Source of the DNA: Thioclava sp. SK-1
Lineage (GTDB): Bacteria; Pseudomonadota; Alphaproteobacteria; Rhodobacterales; Rhodobacteraceae
DNA length: 64,000 nucleotides
Direction of reading: 5' to 3'
Assembly: GCF_001705665.1 (NCBI RefSeq)
Contig: NZ_MDHA01000025.1
Location: 124,001 to 188,000, forward strand
Of this stretch, positions 1 through 9,012 are shown piece after piece. The notes below the pieces were generated by a model that made no database searches, was not told where the DNA came from, and worked only from the letters and a program-made list of their open reading frames with translations. The position numbers were made by a program, and so were the translations under genes. How positions within the stretch are numbered: the first letter of the stretch is position 1; every line of letters begins with the position of its first letter.

Positions 1-825
1 AAGGGGCTTGCGCCCGGACAGCCGATCATTTGCATGGTCTCTGGCGGGGCGGAACCCGGCAAGGCCTTGCCTATCTCTTTGCGTGTCTTGTTCAAGTCGC
101 GCTATGCGATTGTGACGCCCGGCGCGCCGGGGTTGAATATTTCGCGCCGGATCCGCGACGAGGATCTGCGCGAACGGCTGCAAGGACTGGCCGATGTGGT
201 CATGGATGGCTCGGATATGGGGCTGATCGTGCGATCGGCGGCTGCAGGTGCCGATGACGGTGATTTAGCCGAAGACATCAATGCCATGCGCGAATTGGCC
301 GAAGCGGTGTTGGCCGACACACAAGGCGCGCCAGAGCTGTTGGTTGATGTGCCTGGGCCACATGAAGAAGCATGGCGCGATTGGGCCGACCCGGAACCGG
401 ATGAGGTGATTACAGGGGATTTCGCCCAGCATGGTGTTCTGGATGAAGTCGAAAAACTTCTGACGCCGCGTGTCGCGCTGCAAGGTTCCGCACATATGTG
501 GATCGAACCGACCCGCGCACTGATTGCGGTGGATGTGAACACCGGGGGAGACACCTCTCCGGCAGCGGCACTAAAGGCCAATATTGCTGCCGCACGCGCC
601 CTACCCCGGCAATTGCGCCTGCGTGGCCTTGGCGGCCAGATCACGGTTGATTTCGCACCGATGCCGAAGAAAGACCGGCAAGCCCTGGAACAGCAATTGC
701 GCCGCGCCATCAAAGGGGAGGCCGAGACGAACCTGTCCGGCTGGACACCTTTGGGCAATCACGAGATGCAACGCAAGCGCGACCGGATCACACTGGAGGT
801 CTTGTTGTCTGGAGCAGGTGCGTGA
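1..825 (+). CDS. Ribonuclease E/G family protein, 5'-truncated by window edge
   Basis: The frame is open from base 1, so the start lies upstream; 274 C-terminal residues are visible. RNase E/G enzymes are endoribonucleases acting in rRNA and mRNA processing. The stretch IEPTRALIAVDVNTGG matches the family's metal-binding catalytic core (DVN motif), followed by the QITVDFAPMPKKDR region. There is no long acidic or scaffold C-terminal tail, so it resembles short RNase G-type proteins rather than full RNase E. Its stop overlaps the yacG start (TGATG), which implies translational coupling. In related genomes this gene usually follows maf; that is from memory and lies outside the window. Confidence 0.85.
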   Translation, partial: KGLAPGQPIICMVSGGAEPGKALPISLRVLFKSRYAIVTPGAPGLNISRRIRDEDLRERLQGLADVVMDGSDMGLIVRSAAAGADDGDLAEDINAMRELAEAVLADTQGAPELLVDVPGPHEEAWRDWADPEPDEVITGDFAQHGVLDEVEKLLTPRVALQGSAHMWIEPTRALIAVDVNTGGDTSPAAALKANIAAARALPRQLRLRGLGGQITVDFAPMPKKDRQALEQQLRRAIKGEAETNLSGWTPLGNHEMQRKRDRITLEVLLSGAGA

Positions 826-1004
826 TGGCCTGTCCAATTTGCAACAAAGATCCCAACCCAGAGTATCGTCCGTTTTGCTCGCGTCGATGCGCCGATATCG
901 ACTTGGCCAAATGGCTGAACGGGTCCTATGTGATTCCGGGCGATTTGGCCGAGGAAGATGAACAGCTCTCTACAGATCTGCCGCTGGACGACAGGCCACA
1001 TTAA
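825..1004 (+). CDS. yacG: DNA gyrase inhibitor YacG, zinc-binding
   Basis: 59 residues starting MACPICNKDPNPEYRPF. Four cysteines (C3, C6, C18, C22) form the C-X2-C-X11-C-X3-C zinc knuckle of YacG, followed by the conserved DLAKWLNGSYVIPG segment. In E. coli YacG binds GyrB and inhibits gyrase. The ATG at 825 overlaps the stop of the RNase gene; an in-frame GTG one codon upstream (822) is possible but the ATG gives the standard N-terminus. Length is typical. Confidence 0.93.
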   Translation: MACPICNKDPNPEYRPFCSRRCADIDLAKWLNGSYVIPGDLAEEDEQLSTDLPLDDRPH

Positions 1005-1134
1005 CAAGTTTTCCAACGGCTTGGCGGGCGAATTGAAGAAAGTCGAAAAAACTTCATAAACCCTCTGGACAGCCCCGCCGCCCTTGTCTAAACACCCCTC
1101 ACCGAAGATAAGGCAACGCCAAATCTTCTCCGGT

Positions 1135-1210
1135 GCCCGAATAGCTCAGTTGGTAGAGCAGCGGATTGAAAATCCGCGTGTCGGTGGTTCGAGTCCGCCT
1201 TCGGGCACCA
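1135..1210 (+). tRNA. tRNA-Phe (GAA)
   Basis: 76 nt cloverleaf. Acceptor stem GCCCGAA pairs with TTCGGGC, discriminator A, encoded CCA. The anticodon arm GCGGA-TTGAAAA-TCCGC gives anticodon GAA. The T arm is GGTGG-TTCGAGT-CCGCC. It follows yacG, a common order in Rhodobacteraceae. The flank beyond it is filled with transposase debris. Confidence 0.97.
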
Positions 1211-1387
1211 TTTAAATACAAATCACCGTATAATATCGCGCAAAGCCATATTGTCTTTGATTTATACCCGCCCCTGCGTTGATCTGAACGGTTGCGATCT
1301 GCGGCAACGTCTGTGACGTCCCCTCCCCCGGTCGAAGCCTGCAAAATCAGTTCGCAGTCCCAAGATATCTCTTGAGGGGGCGCCTTT

Positions 1388-1800
1388 GACCTGCCACTGA
1401 ACGTTCCTCCAGCCGCGACCTTAGCCCAATTATTTTTTACGCTATTTGGCGATTGCTGTGGTCAGGGTCCGCACGTAGTTGGCCGGGGCCTCGGAACCTA
1501 AGGCCGAATGCGGGCGTTCGGTGTCGTAGTCTTTGTCCCGCGCTTAGATCACGATGCGGGCATGGGTCAGGTTGCGAAACATGGTGTCGTTGAGCAGCGC
1601 TCCACGACACCGTTTTGCATAGGTTTACCGGCGCAATGTAATGCCATTCGGCCTGGCGGTCAGCATTGATATTTTTAAGCGTCGCGATGAGGTCCCGATC
1701 GGCGTCCCAGGCACGAAGCGTCGTCGACGCATGACGGACATGAACACGTTGAAAGACTTCCAACACTTGTTTCAGGCTATTGCCAGCGGTGGCAGCCAGT
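1388..1800 (-). pseudogene. Degenerate IS3-family transposase (OrfB) remnant
   Basis: On the minus strand, translated pieces in different frames match the C-terminal half of IS3-family DDE transposases: VIATLKN-like, AEWHYIAP, then GKPMQNGVVE, then LNDTMFRNLTHARIVI, an in-frame stop, and DYDTERPHSALG ending TTAIAK-stop near 1437. Frameshifts, at least one stop and internal deletions (the segments around the second D and the catalytic E are missing) make it non-functional. A sequence around 1388-1411 beginning tgacctgccactgaacg may be the old terminal inverted repeat. The family call is from motif memory; the subgroup is not determined. Confidence 0.75.
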
Positions 1801-1910
1801 GAGGATCGAATTTGAGGCGACTAAAAACTACCACCGAAGGTTGGCGCATCTTCTCGCCCAAACCGGGGTCAAGCTGAAGTTAGCCTCGTCCGCCGGGCCC
1901 CCACCCGAAC
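1790..1910 (+). pseudogene. Fragment of IS110-family transposase
   Basis: The plus-strand frame from about 1799 encodes RIEFEATKNYHRRLAHLL, then AQTGVKLKLASS, which looks like the N-terminal RuvC-like part of IS110/IS116/IS902 transposases (family pattern: E-x-TGNYHRPLAHHL, then LxLVSS). The match fades after about 1895 and no full-length gene exists. It abuts the IS3 remnant on the opposite strand, so at least two unrelated elements have decayed here. Confidence 0.6.
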
Positions 1911-2085
1911 GCGGGGGATTACCGAGCCAGCGCGCCGCCGGCTTTAGAATTTGCCCAGCGAGCTGTGGAGAGACTCCAAATTACAGTCAAGGCGGCAAAA
2001 TATGCCGCGATCCCGAAAGCGAACTGTAAGGTGGATGGACGCCCCAGCGTTCTGACTTATCAACTGATTATAATGATTATTTTTA

Positions 2086-2160
<75 letters not shown>

Positions 2161-2296
2161 ATCTTGGTCAATTTGGCGCGGATGGTTTTCGCTGCCCCTT
2201 GGACCGTGGCGCGGATTTAGACGTATATGTCGCGCGGGGCAAGAGGAAAAACAGCATCTCTCGACAGAAAATTGCAATGACGTTACAGAAGGTGCC

Positions 2297-2464
2297 ATGA
2301 CAGAGAAAACCACCCCCCCAAGCGATGGCGCGAAGCCTGCCAAACCAAACCGTGAAGAACGGCTGCGTCAGGCCTTGCGCGCAAACTTGCAAAAGCGCAA
2401 ATCACAGGCACGGGCACGTAAGGCAGCCCCTCAAGCGGATGGGCCGGAAAAGAAGGACGCTTAA
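2297..2464 (+). CDS. Small basic conserved-type protein upstream of murA
   Basis: 55 residues, MTEKTTPPSDGAKPAKPNRE..., ending GPEKKDA. It is rich in Lys, Arg and Ala with an Arg-rich middle (REERLRQALRANLQKRK), probably one charged helix. A GAAGG motif precedes the ATG. Its stop is directly followed by the murA ATG, so it is very likely co-transcribed and translationally coupled with murA. I recall similar small proteins before murA in Rhodobacteraceae; function unknown. Confidence 0.7.
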   Translation: MTEKTTPPSDGAKPAKPNREERLRQALRANLQKRKSQARARKAAPQADGPEKKDA

Positions 2465-3730
2465 ATGGATCGCATTATCGTACGGGGCAACGGGCCCTTG
2501 TCAGGGCAAATCCCGATTGCCGGCGCAAAAAACGCCTGTCTTGCCCTGATGCCGGCGACGCTTTTATCAGAAGAACCGTTGACCCTGACCAACGCGCCGC
2601 GGCTGTCAGACATTCGTACAATGACCGAGCTGCTTGCGAGCCTTGGGGCTGAGGTCACGCAGCTGCAAGGCGGCAAAGTGTTGGCATCGGGCTGCCACGG
2701 CGAAATCAATCCGGTGGCCGACTATGAAATCGTGCGCAAGATGCGGGCGTCCAATCTGGTGCTTGGGCCGCTTTTGGCGCGTCTGGGCCATGCGGTCGTG
2801 TCGCTGCCCGGCGGCTGTGCGATTGGCGCGCGCCCGATGGACATCCATATTGAGGCGCTGGAGGCCCTTGGTGCACAGATTGAGCTGAAGGAAGGCTATC
2901 TTCACGCCAAAACCCAAGGCGGCCTAAAAGGGGCCGTTCACGAAATGCGCTTCGCTTCTGTCGGCGCGACCGAGAATTTCTTGATGGCCGCATCACTCGC
3001 CAAAGGCACATCGGTGCTGAAAAACGCCGCGCGTGAGCCCGAAATCGTGGATCTGGCCAATTGCCTGCGTGCGATGGGGGCGCAGATTTCCGGTGATGGC
3101 ACCTCGACGATCGAAATTCAGGGCGTGGACCTTTTGCATGGGGCAACCCACCCTGTTGTGACAGACCGGATCGAATTGGGCACATATATGCTGGCCCCGG
3201 TGATCGCGGGCGGCGAGGTCGAATGCATTGGCGGTCGGATCGATCTGATCGCGGCCTTCTGTGAAAAGTTAGATCTGGCTGGGATTTCGGTAACCGAAAC
3301 TGACAAAGGCCTAAAGGTGAAGAACCGCGGCGACCGCATCAAGGCTGTGGATGTTGTCACCGAACCCTTCCCCGGTTTTCCAACCGATTTGCAAGCCCAG
3401 CTTATGGCAGCGCTTTGCACCGCTGAAGGCACCTCGGTTTTGGAAGAGAAAATCTTTGAAAACCGCTTTATGCATGCACCGGAACTGATGCGTATGGGCG
3501 CCAATATTGAGGTCCACGGCGGGCATGCAACCGTGCATGGGGTTTCGAAGATGAAAGGTGCGCCCGTGATGGCCACCGATCTTCGGGCCTCTGTATCATT
3601 GATCCTTGCCGCGCTGGCCGCCGAGGGCGAAACCGAAGTCCGCCGCGTCTATCACCTGGATCGCGGCTATGAACGGCTGGTGCGCAAGCTCAGCGCAGTT
3701 GGCGCCGATATCGAACGTATCCACGAATAA
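2465..3730 (+). CDS. murA: UDP-N-acetylglucosamine 1-carboxyvinyltransferase MurA
   Basis: 421 residues, full length. MurA transfers enolpyruvate from PEP to UDP-GlcNAc, the first committed cytoplasmic step of peptidoglycan synthesis. The N-terminus has the conserved K22-N23 in [12 protein letters not shown]; the active-site loop reads [13 protein letters not shown] with Cys118, the residue targeted by fosfomycin (Cys115 in E. coli). The tail contains [17 protein letters not shown] and the GYERL region. First large gene of a run with DUF2948 and hisD. Confidence 0.97.
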   Translation: MDRIIVRGNGPLSGQIPIAGAKNACLALMPATLLSEEPLTLTNAPRLSDIRTMTELLASLGAEVTQLQGGKVLASGCHGEINPVADYEIVRKMRASNLVLGPLLARLGHAVVSLPGGCAIGARPMDIHIEALEALGAQIELKEGYLHAKTQGGLKGAVHEMRFASVGATENFLMAASLAKGTSVLKNAAREPEIVDLANCLRAMGAQISGDGTSTIEIQGVDLLHGATHPVVTDRIELGTYMLAPVIAGGEVECIGGRIDLIAAFCEKLDLAGISVTETDKGLKVKNRGDRIKAVDVVTEPFPGFPTDLQAQLMAALCTAEGTSVLEEKIFENRFMHAPELMRMGANIEVHGGHATVHGVSKMKGAPVMATDLRASVSLILAALAAEGETEVRRVYHLDRGYERLVRKLSAVGADIERIHE

Positions 3731-3806
3731 ACCTTCGACCTGCCCGGCCTTGTATCCGCCGGGCAGGTGCTTACCTTTGCTGCAAGACGACAGATGGAGT
3801 GCGGTA

Positions 3807-4280
3807 ATGGATGCAAAATTTGAAGACGGTGCTGAACGTGCGCTTAGCTTGCGCGCGCAAACCACAGAGGATCTGCCGATCATCGCGGCGCTGGTGCAAG
3901 ATGCCGTCTTACCGGTGACAGAAATCCTGTGGGATCGCAAAACCCGCCGCTTTGTGTCCTTGATCAACCGGTTCCGCTGGGAAGATAAGGACAATGCCGA
4001 AGCCGAAAACCGCCCGTTTGAACGTGTCCAAACATTGCTGACCATAAGCGATGTAACGGCCGTATGCAGTCAGGGTGTGGACCGCGCGGAGAAGGACGTT
4101 ATCTTGTCCATCCTCAATATGGAGTGGCTACCGGGCGAAGATGGCACCGGTGATTTACTGCTGACCTTGGCGGGCGATGGAGCAATCCGTGTCAGCGCCG
4201 AAACCCTGTCGATAGATCTGCGCGATGTCACCCGCCCCTATAAGGCGGTATCGGGCAAGGCCCCGGCCCATCCCCTGTAG
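3807..4280 (+). CDS. DUF2948 family protein
   Basis: 157 residues starting MDAKFEDGAERALSLRAQ. It fits the DUF2948 family, an alphaproteobacterial family of unknown function usually found between murA and hisD, as here. Conserved-looking segments include LPIIAALVQDAVLPV, RRFVSLINRFRWED and ILSILNMEW. No signal peptide or membrane segment, so probably cytoplasmic. I chose ATG 3807 because upstream in-frame codons overlap murA. Confidence 0.85.
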   Translation: MDAKFEDGAERALSLRAQTTEDLPIIAALVQDAVLPVTEILWDRKTRRFVSLINRFRWEDKDNAEAENRPFERVQTLLTISDVTAVCSQGVDRAEKDVILSILNMEWLPGEDGTGDLLLTLAGDGAIRVSAETLSIDLRDVTRPYKAVSGKAPAHPL

Positions 4281-4364
4281 CCGGTGAACGGGCGCGTGCG
4301 TAGTGCGCGCTCTTGTCTCGCGCCCTATCCTTGTCTACACGGTTGCCCGATAAGGAGACCGATC

Positions 4365-5666
4365 ATGCCGCATATCCTCAATAGTTCTGACGCTGATTTT
4401 CAAACCCGCCTTACCGCAGTTTTGGGTATGAAACGCGAAGACAGCCCGGATGTGGATACGGCTGTGGCCGATATCATCGCAGATGTCCGCGCGCGCGGGG
4501 ATGCCGCCGTGATCGAGCTGACATCAAAATTCGACAAGCTGGATCTGACACCCGACACATTGGCCTTTTCAGACCAGGAGATCGCGCAGCAAATTGCACG
4601 TGTGCCCGCCGCCGAACGGGCCGCGTTGGAATTGGCGGCAGAGCGGATCCGCGGCTATCACGCACGTCAAATCCCCGAAGATGCGCTGTGGGAAGAAGAT
4701 AGTGGCGCAAAGCTGGGCTGGCGATTCACCCCGGTCTCTGCCGCAGGGCTTTATGTGCCCGGCGGGCTTGCCAGCTATCCGTCATCGGTGCTGATGAATG
4801 CGATCCCAGCCAAGGTTGCGGGTGTGCAACGGCTGGCCGTGGTGTGTCCAACCCCGAATGGCAAGGTCAATCCGCTGGTTCTGCTGGCATGTCAAATCGC
4901 CGGCGTGGATGAAATTTATCGCATCGGCGGCGCGCAGGCTGTAGCCGCATTGGCCTATGGAACGGATACGATCGCCCCGGTCGATAAGATCACCGGCCCG
5001 GGCAATGCGTTTGTCGCCGCCGCCAAACGCCGTGTCTTTGGTAAGGTCGGCATTGATATGATCGCCGGCCCGTCAGAGATTTTGGTGATTGCCGATGCGC
5101 AAAATGATCCCGATTGGATCGCGCTGGATCTGTTAAGCCAGGCCGAGCATGACGAATCCGCCCAATCCATCCTGATCACCCCTGATGCGGCCTTTGCCGA
5201 TAAGGTCATTGCCGCAGTAGAGGCTCGGTTGGAAACGTTAGAACGCCGCACGATTGCCGGGGCAAGCTGGCGTGATTTTGGCACCGTCATCCTATGCCGT
5301 GATCTGGATGAGGCCGCCGAAATTTCCAACCAGTTTGCGCCAGAGCATCTTGAACTTTGCGTGGCCGACCCCGATGCGCTAAGCGCCAAGATCACCCATG
5401 CGGGGGCAATCTTCCTTGGCGCATGGACGCCGGAGGCGATTGGCGATTACATCGGCGGGCCTAACCATGTGTTGCCCACGGCGCGCTCTGCGCGCTTCTC
5501 TTCTGGGCTGTCAGTTTTGGATTTCGTCAAACGCACGACATTGGCGTCGATGACGCCGGAGGCATTGCGCCAAATCGGTCCAGCCGCCGCACAATTGGCA
5601 CAATCTGAAAGCCTTGAGGCACATGGGCTGTCTGTGCGTGCCCGTCTGGATGCGCTGAATCGGTGA
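4365..5666 (+). CDS. hisD: Histidinol dehydrogenase HisD
   Basis: 433 residues. Zinc-dependent oxidation of L-histidinol to L-histidine with NAD, the last two steps of histidine synthesis. Motifs: GPGNAFVAAAKR, GPSEILV, LLSQAEHDESAQSIL, QFAPEHLEL and GGPNHVLPT, all typical. ATG 4365 has AAGGAG eight bases upstream; a longer frame (4284) lacks such a site. Isolated from other his genes, as is common for hisD in Rhodobacteraceae. I expected a UPF0262 gene downstream from related genomes; it is absent here. Confidence 0.97.
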   Translation: MPHILNSSDADFQTRLTAVLGMKREDSPDVDTAVADIIADVRARGDAAVIELTSKFDKLDLTPDTLAFSDQEIAQQIARVPAAERAALELAAERIRGYHARQIPEDALWEEDSGAKLGWRFTPVSAAGLYVPGGLASYPSSVLMNAIPAKVAGVQRLAVVCPTPNGKVNPLVLLACQIAGVDEIYRIGGAQAVAALAYGTDTIAPVDKITGPGNAFVAAAKRRVFGKVGIDMIAGPSEILVIADAQNDPDWIALDLLSQAEHDESAQSILITPDAAFADKVIAAVEARLETLERRTIAGASWRDFGTVILCRDLDEAAEISNQFAPEHLELCVADPDALSAKITHAGAIFLGAWTPEAIGDYIGGPNHVLPTARSARFSSGLSVLDFVKRTTLASMTPEALRQIGPAAAQLAQSESLEAHGLSVRARLDALNR

Positions 5667-5916
5667 TACAACGCATGGTGTCGACAGTCGCCATTTGGCG
5701 CATATGTGCCAGATGACGGCTGTAACTGCGGCATCTGCCGCATTCACACATCGCATTTATTGAAACCTGTTCACAATTTCCGCTTTGGGTCAGCAAATTC
5801 TTGCCAGCCCGGCCTGAGCATGGGTAATATCAGGTAACACGAACACCGAAACCTCCCCCAAAAGCGGCCTTGGCCGGGGGAATTACCTATGCGCGATGGC
5901 GATGAAAGGACCAGAC

Positions 5917-6927
5917 ATGCCCCTGCCCGGCCTCTCACGCGTGATCAGTACGGTCACACTGCTGCTATCCGCCCTCAGCCCAGCCTATGCGAGCGAGAGC
6001 ATCGCAACCGCGGCCCAAAACGCCGCCACACTCGCGCGGTTTGAAAAAATGCGCCATCAGCGGCAGATCACTCAGCAACCTGATCTGATCCGCCTGGCCT
6101 TTGGGTCCGATCAATCGCATTTTGACGCGGCCGTGAATGACAGCAGCGGCACGGTTGATTTCGGCACCCGCCCGGGCAAGCCAGTGTGGTCGGTGCTGAC
6201 CACACATTGGGCGCGCAGCGACACAACCAGCACACGCTATGCCTTTGCCGCAGCCGGACGCCATGTGCCGATGGGCAAACATTGGAAAGGCGGCGCGATG
6301 GTGCAGATTGAACATGCGTTGCGTGATGTCAGCCCATCCCAGACCCAGGGCGATGGGTGGATGTTGGGACCCTATCTGGTGGGGCAAATCCCGGGGACAG
6401 AGCTGTCTTGGTCAATGCAGGCCCTCACAGGGCAGGGCCGTGTTGCGACCTCTCCCTTGGGGCAGCAAGCCACCCGTGCAACATCCAATCGGACCTTTGT
6501 GCGAGGCAGGATCGAAGGTTCGCTGGAGCTGGGCGCGCTGGAACTGACGCCGAATATTCTGGCACTACAGGTTTCAGGGCGCACACCCAAAATGCGCAAC
6601 CGCGCCGGGGCCATCATTCCCGCGCAACGCGTGCAGATCTCTCAACTCAGCGCGGGGCTGGATTTTGATCGCTCCGTCCCTGTCCGGGCTTTGGGTGCCA
6701 TCACTGTCAAAGGCGGGCTGTCCCTGAATGCGCAGCGCAGTCAAGGCACGGCTTTGGCGGCGACAATCATGCCCCGCTCCGACGGGTATAGCTCGCGCTT
6801 TGAAATCGGGCTGGATTATGAGGATGACACGTTTGGCATCTTACGCACCGAGCTGGGCATTGACGGCGCCGAAGGCGCACCGCTGGACACTGTCGGGCTG
6901 AGCCTTAGCTGGGAATATCAGCTGTAG
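5917..6927 (+). CDS. Secreted protein, predicted outer-membrane beta-barrel
   Basis: 336 residues with a signal peptide (PGLSRVISTVTLLLSALSPAYA, cleavage before SES). The mature protein is rich in alternating hydrophobic/polar stretches typical of beta strands (SWSMQALTGQG, FVRGRIEGSLELG, FEIGLDYEDDTFG, LSLSWEYQL), resembling the barrel part of autotransporters, but no passenger domain is present and the last residue is Leu, not Phe. ATG 5917 has AAAGGA six bases upstream; ATGs at 5896 and 5902 lack spacing to a site. Converges with the DUF1513 gene, three bases apart. Function unknown. Confidence 0.65.
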   Translation: MPLPGLSRVISTVTLLLSALSPAYASESIATAAQNAATLARFEKMRHQRQITQQPDLIRLAFGSDQSHFDAAVNDSSGTVDFGTRPGKPVWSVLTTHWARSDTTSTRYAFAAAGRHVPMGKHWKGGAMVQIEHALRDVSPSQTQGDGWMLGPYLVGQIPGTELSWSMQALTGQGRVATSPLGQQATRATSNRTFVRGRIEGSLELGALELTPNILALQVSGRTPKMRNRAGAIIPAQRVQISQLSAGLDFDRSVPVRALGAITVKGGLSLNAQRSQGTALAATIMPRSDGYSSRFEIGLDYEDDTFGILRTELGIDGAEGAPLDTVGLSLSWEYQL

Positions 6928-6930
6928 CGA

Positions 6931-8010
6931 TCAGCGCAGCGCCACAAGATGATTGTCCCATGCCAGATCGGCGCGTGACAATGGCGTCAGGCCCCCATCG
7001 CGCAAATGGGCCACCAGCCCCTGCCCATCCGTGGCGACGAACCCGCCGCCAAGGCCCGCAGGCGCCGTTCCAAGCCCGCAGACATCCGCCCGGCGCACAG
7101 ACCATACCGGGCTGCCGGTATCTTCAAACACCTGCACCAAACCGCCCCGCGGCGAGGTGATGCCGATCTGCGCCCCCCCTGCCGCAAAAGCCACCGAACC
7201 GGCGTAGCCTTTCATCGCATAGTCTTCGCCCGGTCTGGAATGGCACAGCGTCACGCCCTGCCCCATCCGATGCAACCCCAGCAATGGCACAGATTGCGAC
7301 AGATCCCCCTGCCATTGCATGCAAAAGGCCACCAACCCATCCGATCGCAGCGCCAGATGCCGGATCGAATTTTGCGATAGCTCTGGCAGCTCGACCATAT
7401 CCAGCACCGCACCATCGGCAGAAAGATAGCTAAGGTTAGGCCGCATCACATCAAGGTTCAGGGGTGTGCGGTCTTGCGGGTCAGTCTGAATACCGCCATT
7501 CGCCACCACAAGGGTTTCCGATCCCGGCAGGCGGTGAATTTCATGCGGGCCGACGCCGTTCGACGTGATCTCGGCGATACGGCGATAGCCGCGCGCCGCA
7601 TCCCACAGACCAATGCGCCCGGCAGAGCCTTGCGCGACCACCTCAGAGGTATAAAGCACCCGGCCATCGCCGGAGAACGCGCCATGCCCATTGAACTGTC
7701 GTCCCATCGGCGGGGTCAGGCGGGCGGTCACGGCCCCGCTGACGCAATCTATGACCAACGCGAATGTGCCAGGGCGGCGGGCAAAGGCCACGGCCTCTGG
7801 TCGCATAGGATGGGCCGTGGCCGCATGCCCGCGTGCGGGTAGCGGTTGTTGGAACAGCCGCTCACCGCTAGCCGACAGCCCCCAGATGGAAAAGGCACCA
7901 TCCGCCGCTTTGGCAGCCGCCAGATACGCCGGGCTGCCGACATCGGCCCAGGTGGCACGGGGCACCGCACCAACCGCAGCCAAAGATGCCAAAAATGCGC
8001 GTCGTTTCAT
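6931..8010 (-). CDS. DUF1513 domain-containing protein, Tat-exported
   Basis: 359 residues. The N-terminus KRRAFLASLAAVGAV has a twin-arginine pattern, so export in folded form to the periplasm is likely. The body shows repeated beta-propeller-like segments (GHGAFSGDGRVLYTSE, NGVGPHEIHRLPGSETLVVANGG, SIRHLALRSDGLVAF). DUF1513 proteins are regularly the last gene of imelysin/di-haem iron-uptake operons, as here: it starts three bases after the stop of the upstream imelysin gene. Molecular role unknown. Confidence 0.85.
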   Translation of the reverse strand: MKRRAFLASLAAVGAVPRATWADVGSPAYLAAAKAADGAFSIWGLSASGERLFQQPLPARGHAATAHPMRPEAVAFARRPGTFALVIDCVSGAVTARLTPPMGRQFNGHGAFSGDGRVLYTSEVVAQGSAGRIGLWDAARGYRRIAEITSNGVGPHEIHRLPGSETLVVANGGIQTDPQDRTPLNLDVMRPNLSYLSADGAVLDMVELPELSQNSIRHLALRSDGLVAFCMQWQGDLSQSVPLLGLHRMGQGVTLCHSRPGEDYAMKGYAGSVAFAAGGAQIGITSPRGGLVQVFEDTGSPVWSVRRADVCGLGTAPAGLGGGFVATDGQGLVAHLRDGGLTPLSRADLAWDNHLVALR

Positions 8011-8013
8011 CGC

Positions 8014-9012
8014 TTAATCCCCATCGGCGGCATTGAAACCGGTGGTCACACCCAACACTGCGCCCAGCTCCACCTCAACATTTTCAACGATCGCTTGGAT
8101 CTGTTGTTGAATAATCTCCACACGCAGCCGCGCCATCGGGTCTGCGACCGAGGCGAAGACCGGATCATCAAAATCGTCGATCAGATCAAAGCTGCGGGCA
8201 AAAGCGGCTTCGGTATCGGGGATTGCGCCCAGGCCCTGCGCCAGTGACTGCGCATAGGCGTGCAGTGCCTGCATCGACAGCCGCAGATTGTGCAGGCTGC
8301 GCCCGGTCTCGATCAGCTCGGCGCGTTCGGGGCGTGGATGGTCAAACGTCCCCAAGGGACGGCCCAGCCGTGCAGTCGCATTGAATTCCAACCCCGACAC
8401 CAATTGTGTGAACAACGCCTGCCGCGCCTCTGAACTGTCCAGATACAGCGTATTGCCACCGGTCCCCGGCGCCAGCAGCATCTGGTCGAACCCATCGACC
8501 CACGCGGCAGATATATCACCCGCCATATCCGCCAGATCCGTCGCGATTGCACGCCGCAAATCGCACGCATAGGTGCCGTCATCGGCCATATCCCCATGCA
8601 GCAACGTGTCCAGCGCGAAAAGCCCGCGCACCGCGACAGAGCCTGCACTGATCCCCTCTGGTGTCAGGAATTGCGGATCGTGCCCGGACAACAGTGTACG
8701 CAGCTGACGCCGGCCAATTGCCTTTGGGTCAGGCCAAAATGAGATCGCCAACGCACGGCCGTTTTCTTCAACCGGGCCCAAACGCACGTGCTGCACCCCC
8801 AACCATGCGTCAAAGGCTGCATCCCAAGGGGCGCGCATCGCTGCGACTGTACAATCCTCTTGCGCCGTGCGTGCCAGATCGACGGTGGCATCGGCAAAGG
8901 CCGCATATCCGGGTTCAATCTGTTTATGGATCACCTCTGGCACATCGGCTTGGGCAGGCAGCCCAAGAACCAAGGGCAACAGGCATAGGGGCAAGCGGGC
9001 AGCATAACGCAT
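8014..9012 (-). CDS. Imelysin family periplasmic protein (second copy)
   Basis: 332 residues with a signal peptide (LPLCLLPLVLGLPAQA). Imelysin/insulin-cleaving-membrane-protease fold proteins serve in iron uptake. It carries the VRGLFALDTLLHG segment at the place where IrpA-type imelysins have GYHAIEFLLWG, so the GxHxxE metal motif of classical members is not kept (GLFALD). The family has two such branches, usually paired in one operon. The ATG overlaps the stop of the di-haem oxidoreductase gene, implying coupled translation. Confidence 0.87.
   Translation of the reverse strand: MRYAARLPLCLLPLVLGLPAQADVPEVIHKQIEPGYAAFADATVDLARTAQEDCTVAAMRAPWDAAFDAWLGVQHVRLGPVEENGRALAISFWPDPKAIGRRQLRTLLSGHDPQFLTPEGISAGSVAVRGLFALDTLLHGDMADDGTYACDLRRAIATDLADMAGDISAAWVDGFDQMLLAPGTGGNTLYLDSSEARQALFTQLVSGLEFNATARLGRPLGTFDHPRPERAELIETGRSLHNLRLSMQALHAYAQSLAQGLGAIPDTEAAFARSFDLIDDFDDPVFASVADPMARLRVEIIQQQIQAIVENVEVELGAVLGVTTGFNAADGD

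Larger units (their letters stand above)
1211..2085. other. Gene-free region between two tRNA genes
   Basis: 875 bases with no intact gene. It holds the IS3 remnant (1388-1800) and the IS110 fragment (1790-1910). The rest shows no coding frame I can recognise. No duplicated tRNA 3' end (attachment-site scar) was found by eye. Confidence 0.7.
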
